Source: Desulfobulbaceae bacterium (GTDB taxonomy: Bacteria > Desulfobacterota > Desulfobulbia > Desulfobulbales > Desulfocapsaceae). Taken from it: a stretch of 6,732 bases of DNA. Shown here piece after piece: positions 5,268 through 6,732 of the stretch (its first letter is position 1; each line of letters begins with the position of its first letter). Location of the stretch: the NCBI GenBank assembly GCA_030632405.1, contig DAOVUU010000138.1, positions 1 through 6,732 of the forward strand. Direction: 5' to 3'. Position numbers and translations under genes: made by a program. Under the pieces are notes generated by a model. That model worked only from the letters and a program-made list of their open reading frames with translations, was not told the origin of the DNA and did no database searches.

Positions 5268-6732
5268 ATGACTGAATTTACCTATCAACCTCCCTTCCCA
5301 CTTGGGGAGGATACAACCACCTATAGAAAAATAGAAGGTTCAGAAAAACTTGTGGCTATCGATCAGTTTGACGGGCAGGAAATACTGAAAATTGCCCCTG
5401 AAGGGCTTGCAACTCTTGCAAATGTGGCCATGAGGGATCTCTCCTTTAAACTGCGGCCCGATCATAACAGGCAGGTGGCAAAGATTCTTGATGATCAGGA
5501 CAGCTCAGAAAATGAGAAAGGAGTTGCACTTGCCTTCCTGAAAAATGCTGAAGTTGCCTCACAATTTGAGCTGCCCCTCTGTCAGGATACCGGAACAGCA
5601 ATTATTATGGGCAAAAAAGGTCAGAATGTCTGGACCGGATCCAACGATTCAGAATTCCTCTCCAAAGGAGTCTTCAAAACCTATACCGAGGAAAATCTGC
5701 GCTACTCCCAGACCGTGCCGCTTGATATGTATAATGAGACAAACACAGGTACTAATCTACCGGCCCAGATTGATCTCTATGCCACGGAAGGTAGCGAATA
5801 CACATTCTTGTTCGTTGCCAAAGGTGGAGGCAGCGCCAACAAGACCTACCTCTACCAGGAGACCAAGGCCCTGCTGAACCCGGAAACCCTCGAAGCTTTT
5901 TTGATCGAAAAGATGAAGAGCCTCGGTACTGCAGCCTGTCCTCCTTATCACCTTGCATTTGTCATTGGCGGAACCAGTGCTGAGACCAACCTGAAAACCG
6001 TAAAACTTGCCTCCACCAAGTACCTGGACACTCTGCCGACAACCGGCAATGAACACGGCCGTGCCTTCCGTGACAGAGAACTTGAAGAAATAATGCAAAA
6101 GGCTGCACAGAACCTCGGCATCGGCGCACAGTTTGGCGGCAAATACTTCACCCATGATATCCGCATTATAAGGCTTCCCCGTCACGGTGCCTCCTGCCCG
6201 GTCGGCATGGGCGTTTCCTGCTCCGCTGATCGAAATATCAAGGCTAAAATAGACAAAGAGGGTCTATGGGTTGAGGAGCTCGATTCCAACCCGGGACAAT
6301 TGATCCCTGAAAAATACCGCAAAAAAGAAGCTCATGGCGTACCGCTCGATCTGAACCGGCCAATGAAAGAGGTTCTGGCTGAGCTCACCAGGCATCCGGT
6401 AGGAGCTTCTCTGCTGCTTTCCGGCACCATTGTTGTCGGTCGTGATATAGCCCATGCCAAATTTAAAGAACTGCTCGATGCAGGTAAACCGCTGCCGGAG
6501 TATCTCAAAAAACATCCCATTTATTACGCAGGTCCGGCGAAAACACCTGTGGGAAAACCATCCGGTTCCTTTGGCCCCACCACTGCCGGCCGCATGGACA
6601 GCTATGTGGACCTGCTCCAGTCCCACGAAGGATCAATGGTGATGATCGCCAAGGGCAACCGCTCCCGGCAGGTCACCGATGCCTGTAAGAAACATGGTGG
6701 TTTCTACCTGGGCTCCATCGGCGGCCCGGCGG
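5268..6732 (+). CDS. fumA: Class I fumarate hydratase (iron-sulfur), 3' end beyond the window
   Basis: The enzyme reversibly hydrates fumarate to (S)-malate in the TCA cycle or its reductive branch, using an oxygen-sensitive [4Fe-4S] cluster. The frame is open for 488 codons to the window edge. E. coli FumA has about 548 residues, so roughly 60 C-terminal residues lie outside. Similarity to FumA/FumB is very high and nearly gap-free. The cluster cysteines fall at the same numbers as in E. coli: Cys105 (LCQDTGTA), Cys224 (GTAACPPYH) and Cys318 (GVSCSADRN). Further conserved blocks are [49 protein letters not shown] (390-398), [11 protein letters not shown] (436-446) and [10 protein letters not shown] (462-471). 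The single chain joins what two-subunit class I fumarases encode as alpha and beta. Nothing suggests truncation other than the window boundary. FumA and FumB types cannot be told apart here; the symbol names the family. Confidence 0.96.
   Translation, partial: MTEFTYQPPFPLGEDTTTYRKIEGSEKLVAIDQFDGQEILKIAPEGLATLANVAMRDLSFKLRPDHNRQVAKILDDQDSSENEKGVALAFLKNAEVASQFELPLCQDTGTAIIMGKKGQNVWTGSNDSEFLSKGVFKTYTEENLRYSQTVPLDMYNETNTGTNLPAQIDLYATEGSEYTFLFVAKGGGSANKTYLYQETKALLNPETLEAFLIEKMKSLGTAACPPYHLAFVIGGTSAETNLKTVKLASTKYLDTLPTTGNEHGRAFRDRELEEIMQKAAQNLGIGAQFGGKYFTHDIRIIRLPRHGASCPVGMGVSCSADRNIKAKIDKEGLWVEELDSNPGQLIPEKYRKKEAHGVPLDLNRPMKEVLAELTRHPVGASLLLSGTIVVGRDIAHAKFKELLDAGKPLPEYLKKHPIYYAGPAKTPVGKPSGSFGPTTAGRMDSYVDLLQSHEGSMVMIAKGNRSRQVTDACKKHGGFYLGSIGGPA

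Noticed and set aside
5757..6626. Minus-strand frames (5757-6185, 6264-6626) opposite the fumarase
   Set aside because: The plus-strand frame matches class I fumarase throughout, so these are shadows.
6720..6732. Fumarase as a truncated pseudogene
   Set aside because: The reading frame is intact and collinear with FumA to the last base; only the window boundary cuts it.

Overview
The window is ordinary-looking bacterial chromosome of moderate GC (roughly 45-50% by eye). It has Shine-Dalgarno-led genes, no RNA genes, no insertion sequence and no CRISPR array. The class I fumarase, the adenosine-kinase-like PfkB protein and the overall gene style would suit a Gram-negative anaerobe such as a member of the Desulfobacterota. 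That placement is an impression from protein style, with low confidence.

Layout. Positions 1-333 are non-coding apart from doubtful short reading frames, and hold a striking long imperfect hairpin (47-119). A two-gene plus-strand unit follows: a PfkB-family nucleoside/sugar kinase (334-1260) and, one base after its stop, an M24-family metallopeptidase of the Xaa-Pro aminopeptidase/prolidase type (1262-2401). This unit converges on a minus-strand pair. That pair is a crotonase-fold protein (5082-4303), then a gap of 136 bases, then a thiamine-diphosphate-dependent enzyme of the acetolactate synthase/2-oxoacid decarboxylase superfamily (4166-2454). A 185-base divergent intergenic region (5083-5267) separates the crotonase from a plus-strand class I [4Fe-4S] fumarate hydratase. 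The fumarase starts at 5268 and runs off the right edge after 488 codons.

How the genes may work together. The kinase and peptidase are almost certainly co-transcribed and translationally coupled, although no shared substrate is evident. The crotonase and ThDP enzyme are probably co-transcribed and may act on related acyl or 2-oxoacid chemistry, which is inference. The fumarase is a central-metabolism gene that shares only the intergenic region with the crotonase.

The most unusual points are three. The crotonase lacks both classical catalytic glutamates. The ThDP enzyme is of unassigned specificity and sits beside it. The long hairpin lies upstream of the kinase. No convincing new multi-gene system is visible.
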